A DNA stretch of 64,000 nucleotides from DATJPW01 sp963752855 (GTDB lineage: Bacteria; Desulfobacterota; Desulfomonilia; Desulfomonilales; Desulfomonilaceae). Position numbers and translations under genes: made by a program. Positions 40,332-48,947 of this stretch are shown here, piece after piece; position 1 is the first letter of the stretch; each line of letters starts with the position of its first letter. The stretch covers positions 310,001 to 374,000 of the forward strand of contig CAVVZX010000047.1 of assembly GCA_963752855.1 (NCBI GenBank), written 5' to 3'. A model generated the notes under the pieces. It did not search any database and had not been told where the DNA came from. It was given only the letters and a program-made list of their open reading frames with translations.

Positions 40332-41609
40332 CTACTTCTTTTTGTAATGATCCACTACCCACGGCGGGAATTTGTATTCAACCGTCCCTTCGTATTTTAT
40401 TCCTTCCCAACCGTCAGGCCAGACACACACGTTTTTTCCGTCCTGCCATTGGGTCCCGTTTCCGGTGCTGTAACCCGGTCCAAAAACAAGGTCATGATCC
40501 TTGGAAAATACCACTCTTCCCGCAGTGCCATTGAAATCGGTCTCTTCTAACACCGGCACCAGCTTATCCGGATCCAACGTGCCGGTTTTCTCAATTGCTT
40601 CTTTCAAAATATAAAGAGCGTCATAGCTCCCGGCCGTGTAGTTTGGGGCCTCTTTGAATTTCTCTTTGTACTGATTGAAAAAAGGTATGGTTTTGTCAGT
40701 CATTTTGACCGGAGCGTAAGTGCTAAGGCTCAAATTGAAATTCCCTTTTTCTCCGGTAGCTGACCAGAATCCGTCTTTTTGAGCCTCGACATTGATTCCG
40801 ACAATTGGAGCCGGAATCCGGAGTTCGCCGGCTTGTTTCGCAAAAGGAATACCTACGGAAGAAGAGAATGTTACAAAAATAATTTGCGCGCCGGCACGTT
40901 GGATCGCGGAGAGTTCCGAGCTGACTTCCGTTGCGGTGGCAGAAGGTCGCCAGACTCCGGCGACTTCCATTCCCATTTTCGGGAGAGTAGCTTCAGCGAC
41001 TTTTACCATCGGATCGGCCCAGGCCGCCTTTTCAGCTACTATGGCGACTTTAGGCTTCTCGACTCCAAATTCTTTGGCCATAAGCTTGCGGACCATATCA
41101 AGTAAGACAAAATCAACTTTGACCAGGAAATTGGAATTGTACGGCGTGACCCGGAACCAATATTTGTATCTGTTGTAGTCTTTCGAGACTCGCTCACACA
41201 GACCTGGAAAAGAGCAACCGCATCCTAAGAAAATCTTCTTGTTGTCCATGGCGATATCCAGCATGGGTAGCATAGCCTCAGTGCGAAACCCCCCTACCAG
41301 GAAATCGACTTTGTATCGGCTGACGCCCAGTTCCATGGCATTGGTCGCATCCGGGACACTCAAGAACTCATTGGAATCCAGTTTTACGATTTCGATAGGA
41401 CGTTTGGCGCCTTTTACCGTTATCCCGCCGGCTTTGTTTATTTCATCAGCAGCCATTGTAGCGCCATTCCACATGCCTTCGCCCTGCGTGAAATTCATTG
41501 GGCCGATAATCCCAATCTTGATCGGATCCGCGGCCCAGGCAAAAAAGCTCAAGCAAAACACCAGCACGATACTCAGCAAGATAGATCGAAAGACATCAAC
41601 GTTTCTCAT
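40332..41609 (-). CDS. ABC transporter periplasmic binding protein (branched-chain amino acid type)
   Basis: The start at 41609 (MRNVDVFRSILLSIVLVF) is preceded by GGAGCGG; a longer frame reaches 41690. A signal peptide ends at FFAWAADPIKIG. The mature protein (about 400 residues) has the LivJ/Peripla_BP_6 layout: IGIIGPMNFTQGEGMWNGATMAADEINKAGG, a hinge region and FNGTAGRVVFSKDHDL near the end. The family binds branched-chain amino acids but also aromatic acids and amides. No permease or ATPase genes are adjacent, so the ligand is open. Confidence 0.88.
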   Translation of the reverse strand: MRNVDVFRSILLSIVLVFCLSFFAWAADPIKIGIIGPMNFTQGEGMWNGATMAADEINKAGGITVKGAKRPIEIVKLDSNEFLSVPDATNAMELGVSRYKVDFLVGGFRTEAMLPMLDIAMDNKKIFLGCGCSFPGLCERVSKDYNRYKYWFRVTPYNSNFLVKVDFVLLDMVRKLMAKEFGVEKPKVAIVAEKAAWADPMVKVAEATLPKMGMEVAGVWRPSATATEVSSELSAIQRAGAQIIFVTFSSSVGIPFAKQAGELRIPAPIVGINVEAQKDGFWSATGEKGNFNLSLSTYAPVKMTDKTIPFFNQYKEKFKEAPNYTAGSYDALYILKEAIEKTGTLDPDKLVPVLEETDFNGTAGRVVFSKDHDLVFGPGYSTGNGTQWQDGKNVCVWPDGWEGIKYEGTVEYKFPPWVVDHYKKK

Positions 41610-41844
41610 TTTCCGCTCCAAAAAGAATTTCGTGATTAGAGTTGGTTTGCTCCTGTTGTGATGCGGTCCTACGCGGCCTTCCCGCGCCATTGTCCGGCTA
41701 GGAGCCCATCGAAGTTATCACACCAGGTTTAAAATAAGCAAAAAATGTTTTGGTGTCCGCAGGTAGCAAATCAAAGGCAAGCATTACAAGCGGACGGAAA
41801 GGCTGGTTGGCCTGAAAATCATGAAAAACGGTGAAATCAGTCGT

Positions 41845-42387
41845 CTATAGTCCACAACCCAGAGATCGCAGCAACTTCTGGAGCTCTTCAAAGTCCTCTT
41901 CTGCTATGGACGTGATCTTAAACCCCCCTACCGGCGCGTTTCCCTCTTCTTCGGTTCCCGTCCATTTACACTCTGCTTCAAATGTGAATGTAGACGGCTC
42001 TCCTTCCGGCTCAGCCAAACTGATCAGGAAATTCTTTCTCTCTCCAATATAGGTTTTGATTCCAACTACGCGCAGGCCGGTCACAGAGACGTCCCGGATC
42101 CTATATACATCAGCCAAATCATCCAAATCGTGGACAAGAAGTGAACCGTGAGTTAAGGCCCTGGGCCATTGTCGCACTCCATCCCGTACGACGGATCCGT
42201 CGGAAGAGACAAAATGGCTTTGCAACTCTTCGTTACTGAGTAATTTTGCGCTCACCAGTTTACTGAAAGCGCTCCAAAGACCTTTCTTGGAAAGGCGATA
42301 CTTGTCGCACAGTTGCCTGGAGGTCAGTCCCTGCCGAATATCGACGATGATTTCCTTGGCTGGTATTTTAGGTTTAGAAGACGCCAT
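41845..42387 (-). CDS. PilZ-domain protein with N-terminal helix-turn-helix-like domain
   Basis: A 180-residue protein. The C-terminal part has both c-di-GMP contact motifs of PilZ: RxxxR as RQWPR and DxSxxG as DVSVTG, with the expected beta-barrel pattern after them. The N-terminal 50 residues (PAKEIIVDIRQGLTSRQLCDKYRLSKKGLWSAFSKLV) look like a small helix-turn-helix domain, and a short island gene at 27334 shares its start. It probably responds to c-di-GMP; the output is unknown. Confidence 0.75.
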   Translation of the reverse strand: MASSKPKIPAKEIIVDIRQGLTSRQLCDKYRLSKKGLWSAFSKLVSAKLLSNEELQSHFVSSDGSVVRDGVRQWPRALTHGSLLVHDLDDLADVYRIRDVSVTGLRVVGIKTYIGERKNFLISLAEPEGEPSTFTFEAECKWTGTEEEGNAPVGGFKITSIAEEDFEELQKLLRSLGCGL

Positions 42388-42492
42388 TTGGCCTCGCTCG
42401 TGGGCTTTCTGATTGTTTTGTCGCTTATTATACTACAAGCTCTTCGATTGGAATAATGAAAGTATACATGAAACTCCGGGCTGGGTCGTACA

Positions 42493-42630
42493 AACTGGTT
42501 GCGAAACCCCGATATCGCTTCGTGATGCGGTAGGGGCCGCTTCGAGAAGGGCGCCGATTTCGGGCGGTTCGCGAACCGCCCCTAAAAAAAATTCGCATCG
42601 TCTTGTGCTATCGAGGTTTTGCAACCAGTT
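42493..42630. repeat. MITE-like element with 17-bp terminal inverted repeats
   Basis: The left end AACTGGTTGCGAAACCC (from 42493) matches the inverted right end AACTGGTTGCAAAACCT (ending 42630). The interior holds a perfect 20-base palindrome GGGCGGTTCGCGAACCGCCC (42562-42581) followed by AAAAAAA. No coding capacity; an open frame across it is accidental. Confidence 0.65.
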
Positions 42631-42781
42631 CCAGTCACAATGTGCCTGCATCATCATTTCTTACTAACAGGGAGCGGCCTTGAATCCTTAGAACAAAGCC
42701 TGCATCTAATATTATTAAGAGTGTAGGCTCGTGCCCGCAACTCAGGTGGGAGATCCTTACTACTTGTTCGGGAGGCGCATT

Positions 42782-43075
42782 ATGAACAGAATCGTATATA
42801 TAATTTCCATCGTCTCGCTAATTGCTTTATCAGGCATTGTTGCCTTCTGGTCTTCTTCGCCCTCACGATTGATCGGTAATCCGATCGGCGGCGCCAGCGT
42901 AATGGAAATTCCTGCGCAGCCGACCGCTTGCGATGTACAAGCCCTTGAGTCCCTCTCCGGCCCTACACCCTCCAAGGGCGAGAATTTGCCAAGCCCGGGC
43001 ATATGCCAAGACGACTGGGTAAGCGGCTGGGATGTGCCTGTTTACAACTGCGAGATATTGTTTGGCCCTGTGTAG
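42782..43075 (+). CDS. small secreted or membrane-anchored hypothetical protein
   Basis: The start at 42782 (MNRIVYIISIVSLIAL) has GGGAGG nine bases upstream. The product has 97 residues: an N-terminal hydrophobic anchor or signal, then a Pro/Ser/Gly-rich segment with three Cys (TACDV, GICQDD, YNCEI) ending in FGPV. It is convergent with the ScmC-like gene. No family is recognised. Confidence 0.5.
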   Translation: MNRIVYIISIVSLIALSGIVAFWSSSPSRLIGNPIGGASVMEIPAQPTACDVQALESLSGPTPSKGENLPSPGICQDDWVSGWDVPVYNCEILFGPV

Positions 43076-43129
43076 CGCATCTTTTCCGATTTCAGTTACT
43101 GCAATGGCCCATCGGTGAAGCTGAAGCCA

Positions 43130-44060
43130 CTACAGGACATTTTGTATTTCTTCCCAAAAGCGACCGGATAATGTGACGCCCAGAGTGAAACACGGTACTG
43201 ATCTGGCGAGGGCGCAGGCATTTCCCAAAAGCTTTAGCGAAAGGGCTTTCTCTTCTGCCTTCGTCAGAGAAAAATCATTGCGCTCGCGCGTTTGCTGAAT
43301 GGATTTATATATCCATAAAGCCGCTTGGGCGTGACTAATGGGATGGACCTCGTCCATGCCCGACCGCTTCAAGAAGAATATGGCCTTGAGCCGAACATGC
43401 TCCTCGGACCTCCCAGGAGCGGTTCCTGATCCCCACGAATCAACTCCTGCCACGTGGGGAAAGGGTGCGCGTGATATTGACCCGGGCTGTCTCGCACAAT
43501 GAGGACCTCATCATCACACAGAGAACGCCATGGGACCGGAAGTCGACGAGAGCATGTGGATTTGCCCGCGCCGCTCGGGCCGATAATGAGCACTCCGGAA
43601 CCATTTAGTTCCGCGAGGGCAGCGTGGAACAACAAGCCCCCGGAATCCTGCGCTGCGTCAAACACCGGACTCAACGCGGTCCACATTTGGATAACTTGGA
43701 TGTCCCAGGCTGAGATCTCCAGTAATTCCACAAATAATGTCCTGGGATTCAGGGTGTTCAGGAAGCGGACTATTCCTAGGCGTTGTTCTTTCCAACCTCG
43801 CATAGGGAGATCGGACGCATCATCCATAATTCTCGTTAACGACTGCAGGGATGGAGGGCCACTTGAGTTCTCTTTCGCGAAAAAACATGATATCTGGGAA
43901 AACCATTGGTGTGCGAGACGTGAAGATTCAGAACAGACGCCAGCTTCTTTACCCAGGGAGCTACAGATGCGTCACAAGCAATGAGGCGCCACTCAATACC
44001 GTTCGTTAGTCTCAGGTCGAAACAGTTTTTATGGGCAATTCTTTGAGACAGTTCATTCAT
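43130..44060 (-). CDS. ScmC-like HPr-kinase-fold protein of a RiPP-type cassette (two frameshifts)
   Basis: Three frames make a protein of about 310 residues with breaks near 43870 and 43440. The N-terminal domain (FDLRLTNGIEWRLIACD) is followed by LFHAALAELNGSGVLIIGPSGAGKST, a Walker A within the HPr-kinase-like fold, then SLCDDEVLIV, HPFPTWQELI and a C-terminal helical part (LKAIFFLKRSGMDEVHPISHAQAALW). This layout is that of HprK-related proteins found beside RiPP precursors, and I associate it with ScmC of the SynChlorMet cassette; the exact family assignment is from memory. It starts eight bases after the stop of a small Gly/Cys-rich frame. The radical SAM partners of that cassette are not in the window. 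Confidence 0.65.
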
Positions 44061-44068
44061 CTATGGCA

Positions 44069-44328
44069 CTACGGAGAAGTTCCCGTCAAACACCTATTCA
44101 TGCCGGCGTTGGAGCCGGGGCCGCACCACGCCCCACCTCCACCGGGCTGATTACCCTGCGAGGTCGGGTAATAGGGTGGTTCGAGCCGGATGTGGATAAT
44201 TGGGTTATAAGGCGTCCATTTAGGCTCTTTACAGATCAATCCTTGCTTCCCGTCCCGGATAATAAAGAGACGGACCGGCTTTAGGAACGGGGTGACTTCG
44301 CAATAGGCCGCGTGCTCGAGCGCATCAT
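44069..44328 (-). CDS. candidate RiPP-like precursor between TPR and ScmC-like genes (frameshift)
   Basis: The ATG at 44328 overlaps the stop of the TPR gene (ATGA), and the frame ending at TAG 44069-44071 lies eight bases before the ScmC-like start. One frame change near 44290 joins the two parts. The product of about 85 residues has a leader-like part (FLKPVRLFIIRDGKQ), a Pro/Tyr-rich middle (RLEPPYYPTSQGNQ) and a Gly/Cys-rich end: PGGGGAWCGPGSNAGMN followed by RCLTGTSP. Such a Gly/Cys/Asn-rich tail is typical of peptide natural-product precursors. Alternatively it could be a small conserved cassette protein. The precise packing between two genes on the same strand is the best evidence that it is real. 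Confidence 0.5.
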
Positions 44329-45342
44329 TTAGGCAATCTCAAAATCTTGTCTATAACCGCACTATCCCGGTGATCCCCAGATTCTCTATTTAATTTATTT
44401 GTCTGAATGAGCCTCCGAAGATTCGGGTCAGGCCTCAGCTTCAAGGCTTTTTGATATAATTCTGAGGCGGCCCTAAATTCCTTCTTTTCTTCGAGCATTG
44501 TCGCCAGCTCGTAAAGAGCTAACGGGTCGGTGGGGTCAAGAGTGACCGCCTGCTGGAGATCTTCCAAAGCCTTTTCCGGATTACCCATCAGCTTGTGAAC
44601 GATTCCTCGCTGCGCGAGCCATCCTCTGCTAAAGGGGGCCAGACTGCCGGTTTGTTCAAAGTCGGCTAGAGCGCCTTTGAGATCGCGGGTTTTCAGCCGA
44701 ATTAGTCCTCGACTGAAATATGCCTGATAAAAACTTGGATCTAAATTGATAGCTCGTGAATAAAGTGATTCCGCCTTCTTCAGTTTTCCCGTCGCCGATC
44801 TGGCGATTGGCCACGTTCCAACAACCGACTGCGGTCGCGGTCTCCGGGAGGACACGAGTTTGAAGCATGGCTATCCAAACCGGTAACGTCTCTTTCCAAG
44901 CCGGCCGTGGGTCCAGAATCAAGGCTCGCTTATACAAACCGATGGCTTCGGTTATCCGATCTCCTCTACGCTCATAGATACCCGCGAGGTTTTCCATCGC
45001 TTCATAATTCTCGGGATCGATTTCCAACGCTTTATGGTAATCGCTTCCAGCTTTCTTGTCTTGATCAATCATTTCATGAGCCATGCCCCTTCCACAGTAG
45101 ATGGAACCATCTATCGGGCAAATCTTCAGGGCGCTCGAGAACAGGGCAACCGAATCTTGGAACCGATCTTCGGCAAACGCCTTACATGCCTGAATTACCG
45201 CGGGATTATCGACTGCATTCAAAGGAGATTTGGGGTGTCCCTCGATGGCGGAGGCTGGAATCGGAACCACAATAAACAGCGCGCAAATTACGAAAGCGCA
45301 TGTCTGTTTCAATCTGAACGTAGGAAGGGAAGTCTTCATCAT
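44325..45342 (-). CDS. secreted TPR protein (one frameshift)
   Basis: Two frames overlap between 44656 and 44855, with the break near 44815. The N-terminus has a signal peptide (QTCAFVICALFIVVPIPASA). The mature part is a series of about eight tetratricopeptide repeats (for example GSDYHKALEIDPENYEAMENLA, AESLYSRAINLDPSFYQAYF, ALEDLQQAVTLDPTDPLALY). It stops at an ATGA that is also the start of the candidate precursor. TPR proteins usually act as binding scaffolds in the periplasm; the partner is unknown. Confidence 0.8.
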
Positions 45343-45565
45343 GGACTGACATCCGGACTCATGATAAGAAATGGGTTGACGATCATGCAGTGGATTACTT
45401 AATTAGCAGCAATCCGGTGAAAATGGAAGACAGACCTGAACGGACAAGTTGTCTGGGCGACGATGACTCGGCCGAAAAGTCATTGCGAGGACCGTGGCCC
45501 TCGATAGGGTGGCGTGCGTGTGTGCGCTCAAATCCGGGTAGACACTCAGGTCTGCCCCTACAAAG

Positions 45566-46196
45566 ATGCGGAAATGGATTCCTTCCCTCACTGCTTGTTA
45601 CGGCCCTCACATGGTTCTTCGCAACATTCACATGCTTCGTCAGCCCCATTCATGCCGATGAAGCAATGATTGCAACCCCTAAGCAATCCGAATACCACAT
45701 AGCGATTCATTGCGCCCGGAAAGTCCTGCAATTATGGCGTCATGCGGAATTAATCAGGGAATACCCCATAGAGGTCGGAAAGACGGGAATACACAAGCGA
45801 CAGTCGGGAGATCATCGCACCCCAATAGGGGACTACGAGATCAGCTGGATGGCCTCACGACACTCGGAGAAGGGACACAGAGTCATTGACAACAAGAGTT
45901 GGTGTATAGGAAACCAATTCGTCTACGCTCCCAGCGGCCCTCTTTTGGAAAAACTGTGGGCAGATTCGTACGGCGGCCGTCAGGCCACAATAATCAGCCT
46001 AAATTATCCAAACCCTAAAGACCGGAAGAGGGGTTTCACCGGTGAGTGCATCCATATTCACTCGGACCTGAAAATCAAAGACGGAGCTCTGCGAAAGTCC
46101 TACGGATGTATCCACATGTTTCCCGTAGATGCGGTAGAACTGTACGATATCGTGGATGTGGGCCCCGGTAAAGATACTTCCCTAATTATCGTGTAG
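45566..46196 (+). CDS. L,D-transpeptidase (YkuD domain)
   Basis: The catalytic part is clear: IHIHSDLKIKDGALRKSYGCIHM contains the YkuD His and the SxGC nucleophile Cys. HRTPIGDYEISWM and QFVYAPSGP precede it. An open frame extends back to a GTG at 45390, but its first 55 codons run through a dispersed-repeat-like sequence. An ATG at 45566 gives MRKWIPSLTAC, which joins a good signal peptide (VTALTWFFATFTCFVSPIHA) if one base is wrong near 45598. The enzyme would form 3-3 cross-links or attach proteins to peptidoglycan in the periplasm. Confidence 0.82.
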
Positions 46197-46233
46197 TCTT
46201 CACTAATTTGCGGAATCCCTAGTGTTTCTAGCC

Positions 46234-46360
46234 TGTCATTGCGAGGAGTGAATGGTGGGGCAGGCGTCCCGCCTGTCTATTGCGGATGACCGGCAAGATG
46301 CCGGTCCCACCGACAATCCCCAAAGCATGGAGATTGCCCTTCGTCGAACTCGCAATGACA
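46234..46360. repeat. composite dispersed repeat with 12-bp inverted ends
   Basis: TGTCATTGCGAG (46234-46245) is repeated inverted as CTCGCAATGACA (46349-46360). Inside lies a second inverted pair, GGTGGGGCAGG...CCGGTCCCACC with GGCAAGATGCC. A GTCATTGCGAGGA relative occurs at about 45480. These look like genome-wide interspersed repeats; none is coding. Confidence 0.7.
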
Positions 46361-46478
46361 CCCTTTCTCCACGTGACTAAGTGGTTGCGCCTTGACAGCG
46401 CTCGGCCTTGTCTTTAGTACTTGGAAGTGCTACATAAATTCCCACTGGCGTTTCGATTCTTGTCACAGGAGCCTCCCA

Positions 46479-47796
46479 GTGCAATCAATCCATAAACCAG
46501 AAGTGACCCTGAACCTCCAGGCCGATCTAATTTTCCTGCCTGTCGCAACTTCTTTCGTGGAGAAGGCCGCCGCTGCTTTCGGTCTGGCCGAGCCCGAGGC
46601 TTTGTCGCTTACTTTGGCCACGGAAGAGATCTTCGCTTACCTGTGTGGCGCAGCCGCTCCAGGGAAAGAAGTCCTTATGAAGTGCAGAGGCGGTGGATAT
46701 TACGTAGATCAGGAATTCCTGTTCGAGGCGCGGGACTTCAATATGAAAGCCTTCAATTTGACCGCTTCCGTGTCGATGGATCATCAGGAAACTATGGACG
46801 AAACAGGGCTGTTGATTGCGTCACGCATGGTGGATCGATTCCAGTTTTTTGAAGAAGGAAAAACGCTTCGCCTGATTCTCACCAAGGACAAATCGTATCC
46901 CTCTTTAAGCGATCTTTCGGCTCCTGACGATAAGACCTTGGAATCATTTTCTGTCAGATCTCCCGATGCCGAGGAGCTCAAGCTCTTCGTCCGTTTCGCT
47001 CAGAAGCGTTACGCCTCTCCCGTTGCTCCGGAAAGCTTCAATTTTCCAGGCAAGGTTGCTGATATGGTCGCGTGCGGGGAATACCGATCCGCTATCGCGG
47101 CGGATCAGGCGGGGCACATTGGTGGCGGAATCGTCTGGCGCTGGGACGGGATACGATTGGTGGAGTTCTACGGTCCCTATATTTTGGGCTCTCCGAATCC
47201 GGGAATGAGTCAGGCCCTGATTGACTCCTGTTTGAGTAATGTGGCCCGAGTTGGCGCAGTGGGAGTTATATGTCGCTACCCCACTCCGGAATTGCCTGCG
47301 GAATATTTTGAGCCGTTGGGTTCGCTCATTTTTCGGAATGAAGAGAATGCCTTGGTGGAACTCACATCTTGCTACCGTCATCTCGAGGAGGACCTGGGGC
47401 TTTCGGTGTGGTCCCACGATTCCATTGAGCCGTTTCTGGCCGATACATATAATCGGTTGGCATTTGCCAGGGAAATCAAGCCCGTGAGATCCGGCGGGGA
47501 ATCACATTCAGCTTTTTCCGTGCTCTCCGCGGAATTCGACAGAGGGGCCGGACAGGTGACTCTCCGACCGATTTGGTGGGGAGCGGATTCGGAATCCGTC
47601 CTCGCTGCGTACGTTGGAGACGCTCTTGAAAGAAGAATTGGGCGGCATTCTCTTTGAAATGGACTTGGGCAAGTCCTGGCAATGCTATTTCACGCCGGCG
47701 CTTTCAAAATCCGGATTCGAGCCAAGGCTAGTGCTGCCCTACGCAGGGAAGGGCGATTTGGTAATATTTCAGCATAGGATTGGGGGCTCACTTTAA
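46479..47796 (+). CDS. HATPase-like/GNAT fusion protein, first gene of an operon (one frameshift)
   Basis: The start is taken at the GTG 46479, with AGGAG eight bases upstream. Residues 1-150 resemble the anti-sigma-factor-kinase HATPase_c_2 fold (LSLTLATEEIFAYLC; MDETGLLIASRMVDRF), but the N-box Asn and DxGxG are not conserved. Residues 170-400 resemble a GNAT acetyltransferase (KVADMVACGEYRSAIAADQAGHIGGGIVWRW). A frame change near 47620 is needed to continue into TLLKEELGGILFEMDLGKSW. The stop TAA shares its last A with the ATG of the next gene. This probably belongs with the GNAT and STAS proteins at the other end of the operon. Confidence 0.7.
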
Positions 47797-48902
47797 TGAG
47801 CGCCTGGTCTCCCGAAAGACTCCTGCCGGATTACATCAAGCGGTTCGAACCGTACGTTCCGAGCAAGCCCGACACTGAGCTAATGAAGCTGTACGGCTGT
47901 TCGCGTCTGTATCGGCTGAATAACAACGAAAACCCGTTGGGTCCGCCTCCGGCCGCGCAGGAAATTCTGAGGCGTTTTCCACCTCCTAAAGCAGCCGTTT
48001 ACCCCAGTGGCGACGCCTACTATTTGCGTCACAAGCTCGCGCTCAAGTTCGGCAAGCAGCCGGATCAGTTTCTGGTCGGCAACGGCGCGAATGAAGTCAT
48101 AAGCTTCGTTATAAAAGCGTTCTGCGAGCAAGGTGACAACATAATCACTGGCGATAAGACTTTCGCAGTGTACGAATGGGTCGCGGAATTTTCCGGCCTG
48201 GAAGCCAGATTGATACCTCTCAAAGATAACGGTTTTGATGACTCAGGCATGCTCGACAGGGTCGATGGACGCACCAAGGTCATTTTTATTTGCAACCCTA
48301 ATAATCCGACAGGGACCCACTGGAGCAGCGACCGGTTCAGAAGATTTATGGATGCAGTCGATGGGCGAGCCGTAGTCGTGGCGGATGAGGCATACTGCGA
48401 ATTCGTCGAAGCCGATGATTTCCCGGACGGAATGTCACTGATCGACGAATACCCCAATCTTGTTGTATTCAGAACTTTTTCGAAGATGTATGGTCTCGCG
48501 GGGCTACGCATAGGATATTTGGTCGCGGATTTACCCCTGGTTCAGGCTATCCGAAGCGCCTGCATAGTTTACTCCGTGAACACTGTCGCACAGGAAGCGG
48601 CCGTAGCCGCGGTCGAGGACGACGATCACATCGTTCGCACAAAAGAAATGGTCCGTGAAGGCAAGGAGTTTCTCCGAAATGAACTGACGGACCTGAAGCT
48701 CCCTTTTATTTCCGGAGAAGGCAACTTTATCATGATAAAGCTTCCCATGAGTGACACTCTTGCGTATCGCAAGCTCATGGCCCAGGGAGTGATGGTTCGT
48801 ACTATGACCGGCTTCCGTTTTCCGAATTATATCAGAGTGACAATCTCGAGCATGGAGGCCATGAATGCCTTTATTAAGGCTTTAGCTAATATTCTTGGGT
48901 GA
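47796..48902 (+). CDS. hisC: histidinol-phosphate-type aminotransferase (fold-type I PLP)
   Basis: An intact 368-residue protein with all class I/II aminotransferase marks: RLNNNENPLGPP, CNPNNPTGTHWS, VVADEAYCEFVE and the PLP lysine in FRTFSKMYGLAGLRIGY, with the Arg for the carboxylate in FPNYIRVTISS. Its length and starting region are those of HisC. No other histidine gene is near and it sits inside a molybdenum-hydroxylase operon, so a catabolic amine or aromatic amino acid role is equally likely; the gene symbol is by similarity only. Confidence 0.85.
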   Translation: MSAWSPERLLPDYIKRFEPYVPSKPDTELMKLYGCSRLYRLNNNENPLGPPPAAQEILRRFPPPKAAVYPSGDAYYLRHKLALKFGKQPDQFLVGNGANEVISFVIKAFCEQGDNIITGDKTFAVYEWVAEFSGLEARLIPLKDNGFDDSGMLDRVDGRTKVIFICNPNNPTGTHWSSDRFRRFMDAVDGRAVVVADEAYCEFVEADDFPDGMSLIDEYPNLVVFRTFSKMYGLAGLRIGYLVADLPLVQAIRSACIVYSVNTVAQEAAVAAVEDDDHIVRTKEMVREGKEFLRNELTDLKLPFISGEGNFIMIKLPMSDTLAYRKLMAQGVMVRTMTGFRFPNYIRVTISSMEAMNAFIKALANILG

Positions 48903-48947
48903 TTGATCGGCATCGCTTCATGTTTGTTAGGGAGGCCGCATTCGCGG

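Noticed and set aside
42413..42667. Plus- or minus-strand protein across the MITE-like element
   Set aside because: The open frames are created by inverted-repeat sequence, have no ribosome site and match no family pattern.
44063..44284. Plus-strand 73-residue protein
   Set aside because: It is the antisense of the Gly/Cys-rich frame that fits exactly between the TPR and ScmC-like genes on the minus strand.
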